Notes: generated from the sequence alone by a model not told the origin. DNA of 64,000 nt from Azadirachta indica (GCA_022749755.1 CM040451.1:11979871-12043870), one strand, 5' to 3'; numbered from the stretch's first letter, positions 25,201 to 42,244 are shown. Translations and numbers: made by a program.

Positions 25201-26128
25201 AATGTAGAAGTTTTGAGAATTCAGAGGTCCTCTCGTTTTCAGCCACAAATCCTCAAACATGTATCAGAGCCAAAAATAATAAAAGAGAGGATTGCTCAGT
25301 TTAATATGTGTCTGCCTTCTTTTGCCATGGTGCAACCGTTGTATGTCTATTGTACATGGCTTTAGTGATTTTAACTGTTCCTTATTGAACATAGCTTATA
25401 GAGTTGTATCAATGACTGACTAGGTGGTTTTTGAATAAAAGCTGATGAATGGAGGTGGCTCCATTCCCCTTGCTGTTCTGTACATAAAGTTTTGGAACTT
25501 CCTCTCTTCTCTGAGCTTAGTTTTGGGCTCTTCTATATGCACTAATTTATTGCCCATTTGTTAAACACGTAGTAATTTGCAAAATTTGCATGCACGATGT
25601 TTTATTGAAGTCATCCGCCGAAGAATTTCCAGCAGAAGACTAGAGTACCCCGCGGATCCCAATAGCTGCCATCAACTTTCTGCTACTTTGGAATTTCTGT
25701 AGAACATGTACGAAAGCGATAACTAAGAGAAGAGACAGAGCAGTTTGTCTTGCATTGAATTCGTCAATCTTGTAGCCGAATTGTCTGTCCAAACCGCAAT
25801 TAAAAGTGCACTAATGTTTGAGATGGATACAACTGCAATTCGAATCACTTCACCAATTAGCGTTGTTTTTTCCCGAAGCAACACGTGTATCAGACTAAAA
25901 TAAGATTCCGTGAGGTCGAGACCGTCCAATCCAAAAGCAATACAGAATAATAAAGTACAATACTTTTTTACTTGCAGATGAGGATACGATACAAAGTGCT
26001 CATTTCAAAGCAGCGGACTGTTCGAAAACCACTACTTTTACTTTTATTTGGCTTTCCCTTTTTCATTCCCCACTCTGTTTCTCTACGCTGCTCTGCCTTC
26101 CATTCCCTTCTCTTCTCAAAACAACAAA
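25201..26128. other. 3' region of PDC and promoter of MDH
   Basis: Polyadenylation-like AATAAA signals occur within about 240 bp after the PDC stop, near 25279 and 25435. No separate gene was recognised. Minus-strand frames here look like shadows. Confidence 0.5.
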
Positions 26129-29714
<3,586 letters not shown>

Positions 29715-32368
29715 ACAGTAAGTTATGGCGTTTCTGGGTTCCATGTTTCTCCCCGCCGTAGTACTCAATATTTTTTTTCCATAAGAGTGTCATGTACGCA
29801 TAGGAATTTTTCTTGCAAAATCAGCTTAGGTAATTTGAACTAAGCTTTGGACTGAGAGAGAGATCCCATTAATAATCTCTAAGGGCCCTTTTATTATATT
29901 CTTGTGTTTTGTTCACTTAAGTTTCATGGTTGGCCTTTTTTTTTGTTTAACATTCGGAATTTAATTGGGTCTTGAATGATGACAGAGAGCTATGCTATCT
30001 CCAGATGGATGAGAAATTGATGCAGTTTGCTATAGTGGAAGTATTTTAGACTTTTGGTGAGGAGACTCAGACTGTATATAGAGGGGGCCCTAAGGTATAA
30101 ATTGTTACCGTTATCCGCTGTAAATTTGTGTATTGGTCCAACGCATGTCTTTCATGCATTTTCCAAAATAATTCTCATCTGTTCCTACGAAGGAGGAGTT
30201 TTTTTCCTATGAAGGTGAAACACGCTGTTCATTTCATTAGTATGTTATCGTTCCGTAGAAGAATTGCTAATTCAATAAATTAAATCAAACGATCGACCTT
30301 GTGTGTCTTCGGAATTTTCATATGTTAATTTTTGCGAATCCAAGTTTTATGTATATACATATATATCTTATTCAGTCGGTCAAAGTCAGTCCATGCAATA
30401 ATTTAAATTGTGATAGTTTTTAGGACTATAGTTTGCTCCTTTGGATCTGATCAATGATCTTCGTTTGTTAGAATATGTTTGCATTATTGTGTATTTATTT
30501 AATTTTAAAAATACAACTATTAAAGTATTTTATAATTAAACATTCACTTTTAATTGACAGATAATGTTCACAAATTACTACTCAGTTAATTATATATAAT
30601 AGCTATTAATTCAATTCCAACAACTTTGATTAAGATCACAGCATTTAAATTTTAGATTTTCGCTAGCTGTTATTAGATGAGCGATGAAATTAGGTGATAA
30701 ATATTTTAAAATTTATGAATATTTCACAATTCCAATTAAATAAACAACATAATTAAAAAGACTGAAGGTAATTTAAGAAACTTGAGTTTAGGTGGTACCC
30801 TAGACCTCAAAAAGAGAATGTTTATTCCAATATTTTCAGAGAATGCTTACTTCATTCCCTGACAAAATCTGGTGTCAGAAAAACTGAAAAATGCTAATTT
30901 GACTTGCTATTGGCTTCTAACCTTTATTAATTAATTGCTGAGTTAACTTAAAAAAAAAAAAAAAAAAAGCGCATAATTTTGTGATTTGTCACTAGCAAAC
31001 AATTAAAAATGATAATTTAGTACGAGAAATTAAATTATAGATGCAACAGGTGTACGATATCATCTATACGCTTTGTCTAATAAATTTTAAAATACAAGGT
31101 ACAGAGCTTAATCAAATCAGACGACTCCATCTTCAGGCCAACAGTTTTTTTAATGCATGCGGATGATTATTACAATGCCGGCCGCCATGCTCCTTTTTAT
31201 CACTCACCAAGAAATTTTGGGTCTCAAAAATAATGCTAATGCTTTCATTTCAGGATTACCGGGGAAACTAATAATGCATGCTGTGGAAGGGAAGGGAAAT
31301 TTCGTTTTTAACTCACCAGTGAAAATTTATATATGGTGATATTCCTTGTGAGCATCCTTTGTATACTTAAAATTGATTCGAGACAAAATTGACTTTAGAT
31401 TGCAAGTGTATTTAAATTCAGAACTGATATTATTTTGTGTACCCAAAAGAAGAAAGAAAAAACAACCAAAGAAGTAAATTACAATTTAATATGCACATAT
31501 ATATAAAAATGTGATTAGTTGTAAGGTTACATCACATACATTTTAGCAAACTACTAAACTTGCTAGTTTTTCTCTGCACTATGGACCACATCACAGGCAC
31601 CACAACTTTATCAGGAACCAATTATTTAATGCCTTATTTATCTTTTTTCTGTTCCAACTAATTACAGTTCAATTTCTCGACACTTTCAACTACCAAATTT
31701 AATTGATTAAAAAAAGTTAATATTGCCAAATATGCTAGCTAGAGTTGGGATATTGGATGAACCATCCTACAATAATTTCATTTCTTTAATGAGAAAGAAA
31801 ACGCTAATTTGAGTACTTGGCTAAAACTTGAATGCATGGATACTTATTCAAGGCTACAAAGCAATCAAATTGCTTTATATATATATATATGTACTTCATT
31901 TTTAGTGAAGGCAAACTCTTTGGGACCGATTATTAAATCTAATGGTTGTCACTTCATCTACCCAAAAAAGATTGTGTGCCATTAATATCCTTTTGTTGTG
32001 TCAAAACCTTTTCGACATCATAAAATAAAGCGACTGGAAATTACATGTAGTAATATATAAATATATAACGTACTCGATTGCTAAGTAAGGTTAAACAAAA
32101 TCATTACAGTAAACAATTTAATCAAAACTCGCCACCTGCTACATGCTGAGGTTAATTAGCTGGTATATACAGTTGGATATATATGTATTTTTTTTTAAAT
32201 TTATTACTTGAAGCACATATTTTTATATACGCACGCAGTATCAAATATTTCAAATATAGAAAACTATTAACAACGTAAATAAACTATCAATATATACAGT
32301 TTTTAATGGGACGTAAATTCTGGTTGAATATTAAGTAATTTGCACGAAATTAAAGCTCAACTGTTGAG

Positions 32369-32400
<32 letters not shown>

Positions 32401-32494
32401 GTATTTATATATGATAAGGCATAAGTTATGCATCAACCCTAGCTTAGCTAATTAGAATTGATCTTTCTATATCCTGATCTATTCAACATTTACG
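29715..32494. other. MDH 3' region and spacer before the second GDSL gene
   Basis: 3' UTR-like sequence to about 30250, then AT-rich spacer. A poly-A run lies near 30951-30967. A CT repeat running into (AT)n at about 32371-32400 sits where the core promoter of the next gene is expected. The frame at 31157-31339 has no recognisable content. Confidence 0.5.
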
Positions 32495-34156
32495 ATGAAA
32501 GTTTTTCATCTGTTCTTTGCTTTGTGTTTCCTGAGGACAATTTCCACAACTCCTCTCCGATATCATGCAATATTCAACTTTGGTGATTCTCTGAGCGACA
32601 CTGGCAATTTCCTTCTTTCTGGTGCTCTTGCATTTCCAGTCATCGGAAAACTTCCTTATGGTGAAACCTCCTTTCGACATGCGACAGGCCGGTGCTCTGA
32701 TGGACGACTTGTAATTGATTTTATTGGTACGCTGATCTACCCCTCATCTGTAAATTATATGTAATTAATTAAGTTACTTTATATTATATCTCTTTAATTT
32801 CTCAGTGTTTGTGACATATTAACTGATGATTGTCGTGTAAATTCTGTCACATGAATTAGCTGAGGCATTTGGGTTGCCGTATTTACCACCATATCTAGCA
32901 CAATCCAATGGCCAAAGTTTCGAACATGGCGTGAATTTCGCTGTTGCTGGAGCAACGGCACTCCAATCGGAGTTTTTCTATGAGCAAAAAATTGGATCTC
33001 TTTTATGGACAAATAATTCCTTGAGTGTTCAGCTTGATTGGTTCAAGAAGTTCAAGTCCTCACTATGCTCTACTAAACAAGGTGAAAATGACTGAAACCT
33101 AATCAGTTCACTAATATTTATTACTCTCACGAGATTAATCAAACTTACTGTTACATGTTTGCTTAAATTTGTGATAGAGTGCGATGCCTACCTGAAGAAA
33201 TCACTGTTTTTCGTGGGAGAGATAGGTGGAAATGATTATAATTATCCCGCATTTGTTGGTGGAAGCATTAAACAACTCCAAGCATTCGTGCCTTTTGTTG
33301 TTGAAGCAATTACTAATGCCACCAGTGTACGTACGTTAGAAATAATATTAAACCTACAAAAATTTTTGAGCCGGCATGCAGTTGAACTTACCATTAACTG
33401 GTATTAATTTAATTTGCTAGGTGTTGATCGAGGAAGGTGCAGTGGAGCTAGTGGTGCCGGGTAATTTGCCAATCGGATGCTCGGCCGTGTACTTGACCTT
33501 GAACCCGAGCACTAACAAAGCAGACTACGACAGAAACGGGTGTTTGAAAGCCCCAAATGCTTTCGCTAAATATCATAACAATAAGCTGAAGGCTGCTTTA
33601 GAGGCGTTGAGAGTAAAGTACCCCCATGCAAAGATAATTTACGCCGACTATTACAGTGCTGCTAAGCGTTTCTATCATTCACCTCGGCATCATGGTGAGT
33701 AACAACTGAGCTCATCAATTTCATTGTAAAAGTAATAATCTACAAGTTTAGTGCTGTTAATCGGGAATACATAATTAGTGTTTTGAAAAAGAGTGCATGC
33801 TATAGGTAGGCGATACAATTTAATGCGACACGTAAACAAATTAATTATGTGAAGCCTACATGACTTGACCTCAACATCCAATATTTAATTATTCTGTACG
33901 TGTAAAGACACACATTTAAAAAAAGATCTCTTGTATTTGATCAGGATTTTCCGGAGGGGTGCTAAAAGCTTGTTGTGGAGGAGGTGGACCTTACAACTTC
34001 AATAATTCAGCGAGGTGTGGGCACACTGGTTCAAGAGCTTGTGAAAATCCATCTACTTTTGCAAATTGGGATGGAATCCACTTAACGGAGGCTGCTTATC
34101 GTTACATTGCCCAAGGTTTACTTAAAGGCGGATTTTCTACTCCGTCTCTTCTCTAA
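32495..34156 (+). CDS. Secreted GDSL esterase/lipase (At1g28600-like)
   Basis: Five exons (32495-32726, 32860-33081, 33178-33326, 33421-33694, 33945-34156), GT-AG, 1089 coding bases and 362 residues. The start is the first ATG of the frame, giving a signal peptide (MKVFHLFFALCFLRTIS). Block I FNFGDSLSDTGN carries catalytic Ser32. Block II has Gly108 in FAVAGATA, block III GEIGGNDYN has Asn170, and block V WDGIHLTE has Asp335 and His338. A Cys/Gly-rich KACCGGGGPYNF segment before block V is typical of the plant extracellular GDSL family. Such enzymes hydrolyse or transfer acyl groups on lipids, wall polymers or specialised metabolites; the substrate here is unknown. It is only distantly related to the GDSL gene at 10.6-14.0 kb and differs in intron pattern. 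Confidence 0.93.
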
Positions 34157-34157
34157 C

Positions 34158-34191
<34 letters not shown>

Positions 34192-35472
34192 CGGATCACT
34201 GTTAATAAGGGTTTGTTAATCTACATATTTTGAAACGCTGGTGGATATTTACAAACTAAGGGAATGGTCAGCTTTTTTAAATTGAAGTGTAATTTTCTTT
34301 CTGTCATTTTCATTCAATTAGAGCACAATGATTGGAAATAATCTTTTCTTCTGCTAGTTTACGTATATAGCAAGGTTTTCACATCTCGTATTCTTAGCTT
34401 AATTTGCTTGTGATGTAGTGAAAATTTTGAGTAATATAGTGAAGTTTGAAAGATTAAAATTTCAAAGGAAAAACAAAATCTATAAACTGGAAAGCTGAAT
34501 CCTAAATTATTAAATTAAGGAGACCCCTTAAATTCCTTCTAATTAAACCTGGCTCTCCTTTGTATTATGGTTTAAGATCATCTTCTAATATAAATTATTA
34601 GAAAATTTTAAATCACAAGAAAATTAACCTTGAATTCTTTATCTATCTTCTCTGAAAATAATGTGGTTGTTTCTCTTTAATTTTTAAAGTAAATTTCCTT
34701 ATTTGTTCTGACATCCATACAATCAAGTAATATTAATCCTTTTAATTATTTAAAAAAAAATAATAATTGTAACTTATGGCTATAAGCTTCACAGATGTAT
34801 AGATTGCTGAAACCAAAAGCCAGCACGTGCTTCGTATAGACAAACACGTGATAGCAAGTCGAAGTTTTTATGTCTGTAGAAAGGAGCGTACGGCAAGTCA
34901 TATTTGCATGAGGAAAGAGTAATGGCAAGTTGTTCACACACTAAATTAAAGAAAATTAACAAGTACTATTTGCCCATTATTCATCCAATAAAGAGACGAC
35001 TTTATTCATTCAAATTCAACTTGTGCACATGGGATTATATCAAACGAAAACTTGTATCGGTTTGGAATTTCTCTTTTGTTTTTATAATTAACCATGCAAA
35101 TTAATTTGAACGATCGTGCAAGGTTTGTGTTATTTTCTCAGTTGATTTTTATGTATTTTATTTTGACTTCTGAGAAAAAAATAAATAATAGAAACTTGTA
35201 TCTTTTTCTGCTTTCTGTTTTGTCTTTGTGATAAACTACATAGTTAATTGCAGCGGTCATGTAAGGTTTGTGTTATTCCCTGAGCTTTTAGGTGTTCTTT
35301 TGACTTTTAAGTGTTGTTGATATTTATTTATTAATTAATATTCGAAATTGTATTCATAATGTATATTATAAAAAGAAACTCTTGTTATTGATAAAAATAT
35401 TTGAAAAGATCTTAAAAAGTTAAAATCTACATACAAAGTAGTACTATTAAAGAAAATACATAATATTTGATA
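34157..35472. other. Spacer after the second GDSL gene
   Basis: A (TA)n tract begins just after the stop codon (about 34158-34184). The remainder is AT-rich with no recognised gene. Confidence 0.5.
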
Positions 35473-37800
35473 ATTAGGGCAAAAGTTAAAGTAACTGATA
35501 ACTGATTCAACGGTTTATTTTGTACAATTTTGCAAAGTCATTTCAAAGTTACGAGAGCATCTGAAGACCTGTTACAACTAGGCACTAAAACGACCAAGTC
35601 CAGAGGGTTGATTGACTAGATCAGTAAAAAATTTTGCAACTTTTTTCATTTCTTTCCTTTTACAAATTTCAAGAGCTACACTCTGCTCATTTATCGTTAT
35701 CATCCAAAGTTTCAGTCAGTCTGCTGTTTTTGTTTTAATTAATTTCTCAAGCGTTCCCGAAGACGGATAATAGAACCTATCCAAATTTCTTCAATTGAAT
35801 GTCAATACATATTTATACTTTTAAATCTCAGTAAAACTCTGGTTTAATTTCAGTTTGCAACTTTTTCTATTGCATTTTGATCAGTCTGTTAATTTTTAAA
35901 TGGGAAAAAGACAAGTGCATCCTGTTAGATTTCCGTTTATTGATGTTTCTGCTTGTTACTAAAAAAAAAAAAAAAAAGAAAAATTTCCCTGCGGTAAGTT
36001 TAAAATTTTCTATTAAATTAACAGAAAATTAAAATTTTTTAAATAATATTACCCTTCAATTTACTATTCATTTTACACAATAAAACAAAAAACCATATCA
36101 TTTTCACAAATTTATGATATTGTTACAAAACATTTTCAATCACATAAATTATCATCGACATAAGGTTTTTTTATAATATATTTTGTAAATTAACTTAAGT
36201 TTACATATATATATATTTAATTTGTTAATATTAAAAAAAAATTTACAATTTTTTATAAAATCATTATATTTTAAGGTTATAAAAATATATAAACTTTTGC
36301 AATTTTTGTAAATTGATTTTTCTTCAATTTTCTTTATAATCATGCTAGTAGTCATTCAAGTTTACAAAAATATAAAAATTCACTTTATTATAAAACACAA
36401 CACTACAATTATCTTTTTCTTTCTTCTCTTTCTTGATATAAAAAATTTTATCACTATTACTACATCATTTTCTTCTCCTTACAGCAGAAACTTCACCCAC
36501 TTAATTTCTTTGATCCTAACACAAAGTTGAAAACTTCGAACAATATTCACACCAATTTCTTCACTTTGCTTTTGCTTCTTAATTTCTCCCTTGACCCACC
36601 TCAATTTCAACTCCATTTTCATTCTTTCTCTTGGCACCTCCATTTTCACCTCCATTACCAACAATCAAAAGAAAAATAAAAAAAAAATACCAACAACATT
36701 ACCTCTATTGTGATAATTTTGATGTATCACATACAAATAAAAAATAACCTATATAAAATATTCAACTCAATTTCTCGTAAAAAAATAATTTTTTCAACAA
36801 AATAAACTAAATAAACAACCGAAAAAGAAAAAGGTTATAGTTTTCAGATTGTTTGGCAACAAAAAAAATAGTGAAAAAAATGGTGAGAGAAGAAATGGTT
36901 TGGAGAAGGTTTGGTGATGTTTATGGTTGGGTTTGGGTGAGTTTCAAGACCATTTGGCGACAAAGAAAATACTGAAAAAAAATGATTTGGGCAGGTTTGG
37001 CGATGATATTTGTGTTGTTTGGTAACAAAGAAAACGGTGAGAAAGAAAAAGGAGGAAATGATAATATACAAAAACAGTATAAATAAAAAATTAAAAGCCT
37101 ACTAATAAAAATTTAAAAATACATGAAAAATTATTTTTAGTATTTTTATTTTTTTAAATACATTTTCCAGTGAAAAATCATTCTTAGTTAGTTTAGTCAG
37201 CATTTTTTTTATACATGTCAGCATTCATTTCAATATCATTGGGAGCAAACCTTTTTGCCTTTAAAAGGTCAATTTTAACTATTACCGTTTTGACAGCACA
37301 GAGACATTTGTGTTCTTTTTCTTTAACAAGACGGAAAGCTTAAACTTATAAGTCATAAGTGAAAATCTAATAGTGTAACTTGTAGTTTTTCTCTTCCCTT
37401 TATAAATTAAATTTAGAAAAGAAAAAGTTAAAGACTGACTATTTACAATTAATCCCGACGTAAGATCTCAAAGTAAATATTACATGTAAATGTAATATTA
37501 AAAAAATATATATAATACACTAATTTGTAAAGTTGTAATGTGTAACATATTTATTGCCACATTGCTTACTCTTTACTTCTCTCATCATGTTACTTACAAA
37601 TTATCCACGAACTTAGAATATTTTGACCCATTCCGTTATATATTCTCTAATTTGTCTTACCCGAGATACGAATCATTGAAACTAAGAATCATGAAAAGTG
37701 GAGCTCTAAATTCTTAAATGTACTTGTCATCTTACTGCAACAAATACATATAAGAAGGTTAAATAAAAATAAAATAAATTTAAATTTACGTCAATGTTAA
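35473..37800 (+). repeat. Diverged long repeat, copy interrupted by a 1.48-kb block
   Basis: 35473-35912 and 37396-37800 align in order and in the same orientation with the continuous stretch 42245-43027. The AT-rich block 35913-37395 has no counterpart there, so it is an insertion in this copy or a deletion in the other. The block starts gggaaaaagacaagtgcat, and a similar inverted motif lies near 37300-37325, which suggests but does not prove a transposon. A T/G-rich run with three loose repeats of a TTTGGC-AACAAAGAAAA motif lies at 36845-37050. Confidence 0.6.
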
Positions 37801-37837
37801 TACCATAACATTCATGGCATCACGATTTACAATATAT

Positions 37838-38278
37838 TAGTGATGACAAAGGGGCAGGAACGGGGTAGGGACCCCAATCTCCGTCCCTGACCCCAGCTAG
37901 ACATTGGATTCTCATCCCTACTCTATCCCTGATTTGGGCAAATTGGGGACGGATTAGGGATATCTTCGGTTTGGATCGAAGATTTCTATAGGCTCCCGAT
38001 CCCATATCGATCCCGATTGACTTTTTGAAAAAAAAAATAATTTTAAAATTTAAATACTATACCTATGAAAAAAAAATATAACACCTTGTCATTGTACTAT
38101 TTATATTCATTAATTAAAATATATAAATAGAAATATTTAACTATAATATATATTTAATTTATATTTTATTATTATTATAGCGTGATTTAAATTTAATAAT
38201 TATAACTATTATTATTAATAATTTTATAATGTGAGACAATTTAGATTTAATAATTATAATTTATAACTATTATTGTTG

Positions 38279-38324
<46 letters not shown>

Positions 38325-39123
38325 AACAATAATTTTATCTTTAACAATTATTTAAAAATAATTTTAAATTATTATATTGATATAAATAATTTTATAATCT
38401 AAAACAATTCAAATTTAATAATTATAACTATTATTATCATTAACAATAATCTAACAATAACTTTATTTATACAAATTGACTTAATTAGTTAATTTGTTAA
38501 TATATATATAATTTTCAAAATAAAGAGTATATTGATAAAAATTTCAAGTATCACAAAAACATATTTAAAATATTAAATTCATTTACTTGATATATAATAC
38601 TTAAAGTATTTAACAAAAAATAGCTAATATAATTATCAATTTTTAATTTGTTGTTAACAATATATCATTTAACAATTAAATTTTATTAATTTTATTAATT
38701 TTTAATTATTTTAGTAAATTTTGCTATTGTGAAAATAATTTAAAAATAATTCTAAAATTGATTAAATTGAAAATTTGGTAAATATTTATCATTTATCAAG
38801 AACTTAATTGATTAAATTAAAAAATTATAAACCTTTTTAAAAGACTTATTTGATTAAAATGAAAACTATAGACTTTTATAATTATTTACTAAATAAAATG
38901 GATATCTATGTAATTATTTAAACAGATTTTGAATTTAGATCCGGAGAATCGGGGACGGGTCGGAGAAAAAGGCCCGTTCCCGTATCCGGGCCGTTTCTAA
39001 AATAGAGATGAATTTTTGTTCCCGACCCGATCCTGAACTTCTAGAAAAATTTTGGCCTAATCTCTGTATCAAAGTAGGCGGACCGGCGGACCCGGAACTC
39101 GTGGAAAAAAATTGCCAACGCTA
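37838..39123. mobile_element. Non-autonomous hAT-like transposon
   Basis: The ends are TAGTGATGACAA on the left and, on the minus strand of the right end, TAGCGTTGGCAA, matching the hAT-type TAGNGNTGNCAA pattern. Subterminal GC-rich blocks with GGGGACGGG-like motifs and their complements flank a very AT-rich core containing a (TTA)n tract at 38283-38321. The flanking octamers caatatat and gcacatat agree at five of eight positions, a decayed target duplication at best. No transposase frame is present. Confidence 0.6.
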
Positions 39124-40365
39124 GCACATATGTTATCATAAAACAAAAGTCAGACGTTTCAAAAAGTAATAGAATACGCGCAATTGATATGGGATCCGTT
39201 TCAACATGTATATTATATTAGTCAATATCTAAGGCAACCACATAATATACAATATATATATATATATATATAGATATATATAGATATACACGCGGTGCAT
39301 GTTGGCCTCGCTATTTGCCTGCGTAATGATATTTATAAGCTATCAGTTTCCTTTCCTTAACTTGCATAATTACAGTGTATTGAGGGGTTGGTACAGCACT
39401 GACCTTAGAAATATTTCACCTCTGTTTTGTTAAAATGAAGCACCAAGTTTGCAGAAGTACTTGAAAAAATATGTGAACTGGGTTAATACTGCATGTATCT
39501 TTTGCAGAAGAGCAGGCATCTCAGGACAAGACAACAGTTTAACAGATTGACTGACTTAGAGATGTTATTCATCTTTTAACATATAAACGTCAAAGTTGGA
39601 GTGCAAAACTGGTATTATTAATTATAACTTGCGTAACATTTGATCATATCATATATCACTCACATATTGATGATAATAAAGTAAACATTAATTTTTTAGC
39701 ATATGATGATTAATTATTGGTTATACATCTTAATAAGATTAAGAATGCATCAAATTCAAAAAAGCAGAACAATACAGAGTTTAGGGAGGGACAGTTATCC
39801 CTGCCCATACAAAAATTAAAAAAACCATGAAAAGCACAAAGAGAGGAGCTTAGCAAAATCTACATTCAGAAAAGCAGTCAGCATCTTGGAAAAGTAAGAG
39901 ATCAAGTTCTGCCGGAGGTCCCATCTTAATTTATTTTGTAGCTGTGCATATTATTATTGAAAAAATATGTATGTAAGAAATTTCTCATAAATAAGAGAAA
40001 ATAAACGGAACGGCGTTGAATATTAAAATTTCCCAATTCAACTTTCAACAGCCACAATTCAATTATTATTTATACATAGTCTTACGACCAATGAAAGCAA
40101 TGCTATCTTTGACATTACATTAGTATGACCCAACTCGACCGACTTAACAACTTTAAATACAAATTGTATACCAAACTCGGAGGTTTACCGCAGTAGTTTC
40201 TGCAGTTAACAAATGTTAACGTCAACAGGAACACTATACCGTTACATTGTAGAACAAATTAAACATAAACTTCGGACAACATAAGAAAAAAATAATAATT
40301 AATAACAATTAAAAAAAAAAAAGCTTATTCAGCATAATTTTTTTTATGCAAGGGCGTATTGAAAT
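39124..40365. other. Spacer and presumed 3' UTR of the minus-strand membrane protein gene
   Basis: AT-rich, with a (TA)n tract near 39250-39290. The segment directly before 40366 is the likely 3' UTR of the gene that follows. Confidence 0.45.
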
Positions 40366-42024
40366 TTAAGAGTCCCAAATAGGGCCGAAGCCTGGAATTC
40401 CTGCAGCCTTGCACGCATTGACAACATCCCTGCTTCCTTCCGGATTGCTTGTAACAATTACTACTTGAGCGCCCCATCTTTTAGCAGTATCAACACTCAT
40501 TTGAGACACATTAGGTCGACCAAGCACTGCGGTGTCATGAATAATTACCTTATCTTTCGGATGCCCACTCATCATTTCCTGAATTTCTTTGCCAAAGTTT
40601 TGTTCAATCCCTTTAGCCACCCAGAGCACGCACACATTTGCTCTACACGGCTGCAATAGGAAGGACAAAAACACGCATATCCCAGAACCTGTTGCCACCA
40701 ACAGCGCTCTCTCGTACATGTTAATGAGATAAGGGAGACCAGCGAAGTGCACCTGTCGAACCCACAGATGGCTTGGTGGATTTGATACTAAGGACTTTGT
40801 AAAGTCACCGACAGCACCGGCGAGCATCATGTGTTCCGTTTTTCCATCGGAAATAATGCCAAACGCGTGCCATTCGGATAAGGGGGATGGACTGATCCTC
40901 CCTAGGATCCCAGCTTTCACTCCGCCTTCGAATTTTATGATAGAAGCGTGGCCTGAAGGAGCGGAGATCCTAACGGGTACACGTCTTACTGTCAGCCATG
41001 GCAGGATGATTAGCACTGTAATACCTAATGTGAACCAGAACTCTTGCCGTTTGATCAACTTTGAACCAAATTCATTTGAATAGGTTTTGGTTTTGGCGTC
41101 ATAAGAGATTGTTAGCATAATAAAAGCCCATACGAGTGCAAGAGCACTCCACCCTGCAAATCTATGAATCCTTTCAAATACGTTATGGTGCATATGGCGG
41201 ACAAGAGGGAATGCAGCCAAACAGGAGAGACAGAGAAGGGCAAGAATTGCACTTGCAACTCCTATGATTTCGGAGGTAGTGTTTTCTCTGTCTTTAAGAG
41301 TAAGGACCAAGGAGTATATAAGCCAAGCAGCTGAGGAAACGCCACAACTGCTGTGTATACCACCAAGACTCTGAAGAAGGGAAGTGGTGGCAGTCTTGAT
41401 TGGAAGAGGCACCGAAGACCTCCCCAATATTTTCACCACAAGCCAAAAGACAACCCGCAAGAAGGCCTCGCTTCTGCAGAGAACCAAAGCAAAAATGTTT
41501 GCGATGGAGAAAAGTCCAGCTCTATTTCTTGCATATGGGAAGTGACCAGTGGCTGCGAGAACCAAGCCAATGATGTTCAAAGTTAAGCAAACTGCAAATA
41601 GTCGCTTGTACACCGTGAACAGTCCTTGATCCAGCAATATAATCGACAATCTAGATTCTTTGTTACGGGCAGCTTTAGGTGGCTGCTCACGCTTACTAGC
41701 AGATGGAATGATTGGCTTGTGGTCTTTCTCCTCGTTTTGATCCCCTTCTTCTAGCCTCTCCAGCATGGCATCATCTTCAACATCAGTATCATCATCATCA
41801 GTGTTTTCAAGATCAAGGTCACAGAAGTGGCTACTAGGTCGGCTCATAGACCTTTTTACAGAAGAAGGGAACACTTTGGAAGAGTTCCCTTCATTCCAAA
41901 AAGGCCAAAATCTCTTGCTTCTGGGACGTTCCTCAGCGGGGGTGGCGATGGCAAAGGGATCTGCATGACGTTTGATCTCAAAGGCCACACCTCTGCAGCT
42001 AGCAAACCTCACAGGGCTCTGCAT
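40366..42024 (-). CDS. Ferric-reductase-like multi-pass membrane protein with FNR-like C-terminus (plant homologue of the C-terminal module of fungal NRPS-like reductases)
   Basis: An intronless gene of 552 residues. The ATG at 42024 was chosen (MQSPVRFASCRG); the longer frame begins with a non-ATG codon. Residues 1-130 are soluble, with a strongly acidic patch (ENTDDDDTDVEDD). About six hydrophobic segments follow (near 135-155, 165-190, 225-245, 255-278, 293-312 and 335-350). A His-rich RHMHHNVFERIHRF segment before the fifth resembles haem or ferric-reductase domains. The C-terminal third has an EWHAFGI motif and YERALLVATGSGI, like the flavin and nicotinamide-binding parts of ferredoxin-NADP reductases. 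In databases such plant proteins are often labelled adenylate-forming reductase or NRPS because fungal fusions share this module; no adenylation domain is present here. Electron transfer across a membrane is inferred, and the substrate is unknown. Confidence 0.75.
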   Translation of the reverse strand: MQSPVRFASCRGVAFEIKRHADPFAIATPAEERPRSKRFWPFWNEGNSSKVFPSSVKRSMSRPSSHFCDLDLENTDDDDTDVEDDAMLERLEEGDQNEEKDHKPIIPSASKREQPPKAARNKESRLSIILLDQGLFTVYKRLFAVCLTLNIIGLVLAATGHFPYARNRAGLFSIANIFALVLCRSEAFLRVVFWLVVKILGRSSVPLPIKTATTSLLQSLGGIHSSCGVSSAAWLIYSLVLTLKDRENTTSEIIGVASAILALLCLSCLAAFPLVRHMHHNVFERIHRFAGWSALALVWAFIMLTISYDAKTKTYSNEFGSKLIKRQEFWFTLGITVLIILPWLTVRRVPVRISAPSGHASIIKFEGGVKAGILGRISPSPLSEWHAFGIISDGKTEHMMLAGAVGDFTKSLVSNPPSHLWVRQVHFAGLPYLINMYERALLVATGSGICVFLSFLLQPCRANVCVLWVAKGIEQNFGKEIQEMMSGHPKDKVIIHDTAVLGRPNVSQMSVDTAKRWGAQVVIVTSNPEGSRDVVNACKAAGIPGFGPIWDS

Positions 42025-42136
42025 GTTTTTTTTTTTTCCCCTCTCGCAGCGATCGATATGAAGAAGTTGCACTGAGAGAAGAAAATATTAAGCGATCCTA
42101 GTGCTGTGGTGTGCTCATGTCGATGCTAAGTTGGCC

Positions 42137-42143
42137 TTTTATA
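42137..42143 (-). promoter_or_regulatory. TATA box of the ferric-reductase-like gene
   Basis: On the minus strand, TATAAAA in CCCTATAAAAGGCC lies about 115 bp before the ATG. It is a strong consensus match in GC-flanked context. Confidence 0.6.
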
Positions 42144-42244
42144 GGGCTTTAGGAGCCTACTTGAGCCTTGACTTAGCTTGGATAGCAATTAGTTTACATA
42201 GTTTGACTTTGTCAAAATATTCCAATTTAATAACTTCTTAAAAA

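Noticed and set aside
31157..31339. 60-codon plus-strand frame
   Set aside because: Isolated, with no family resemblance and no splice partner.
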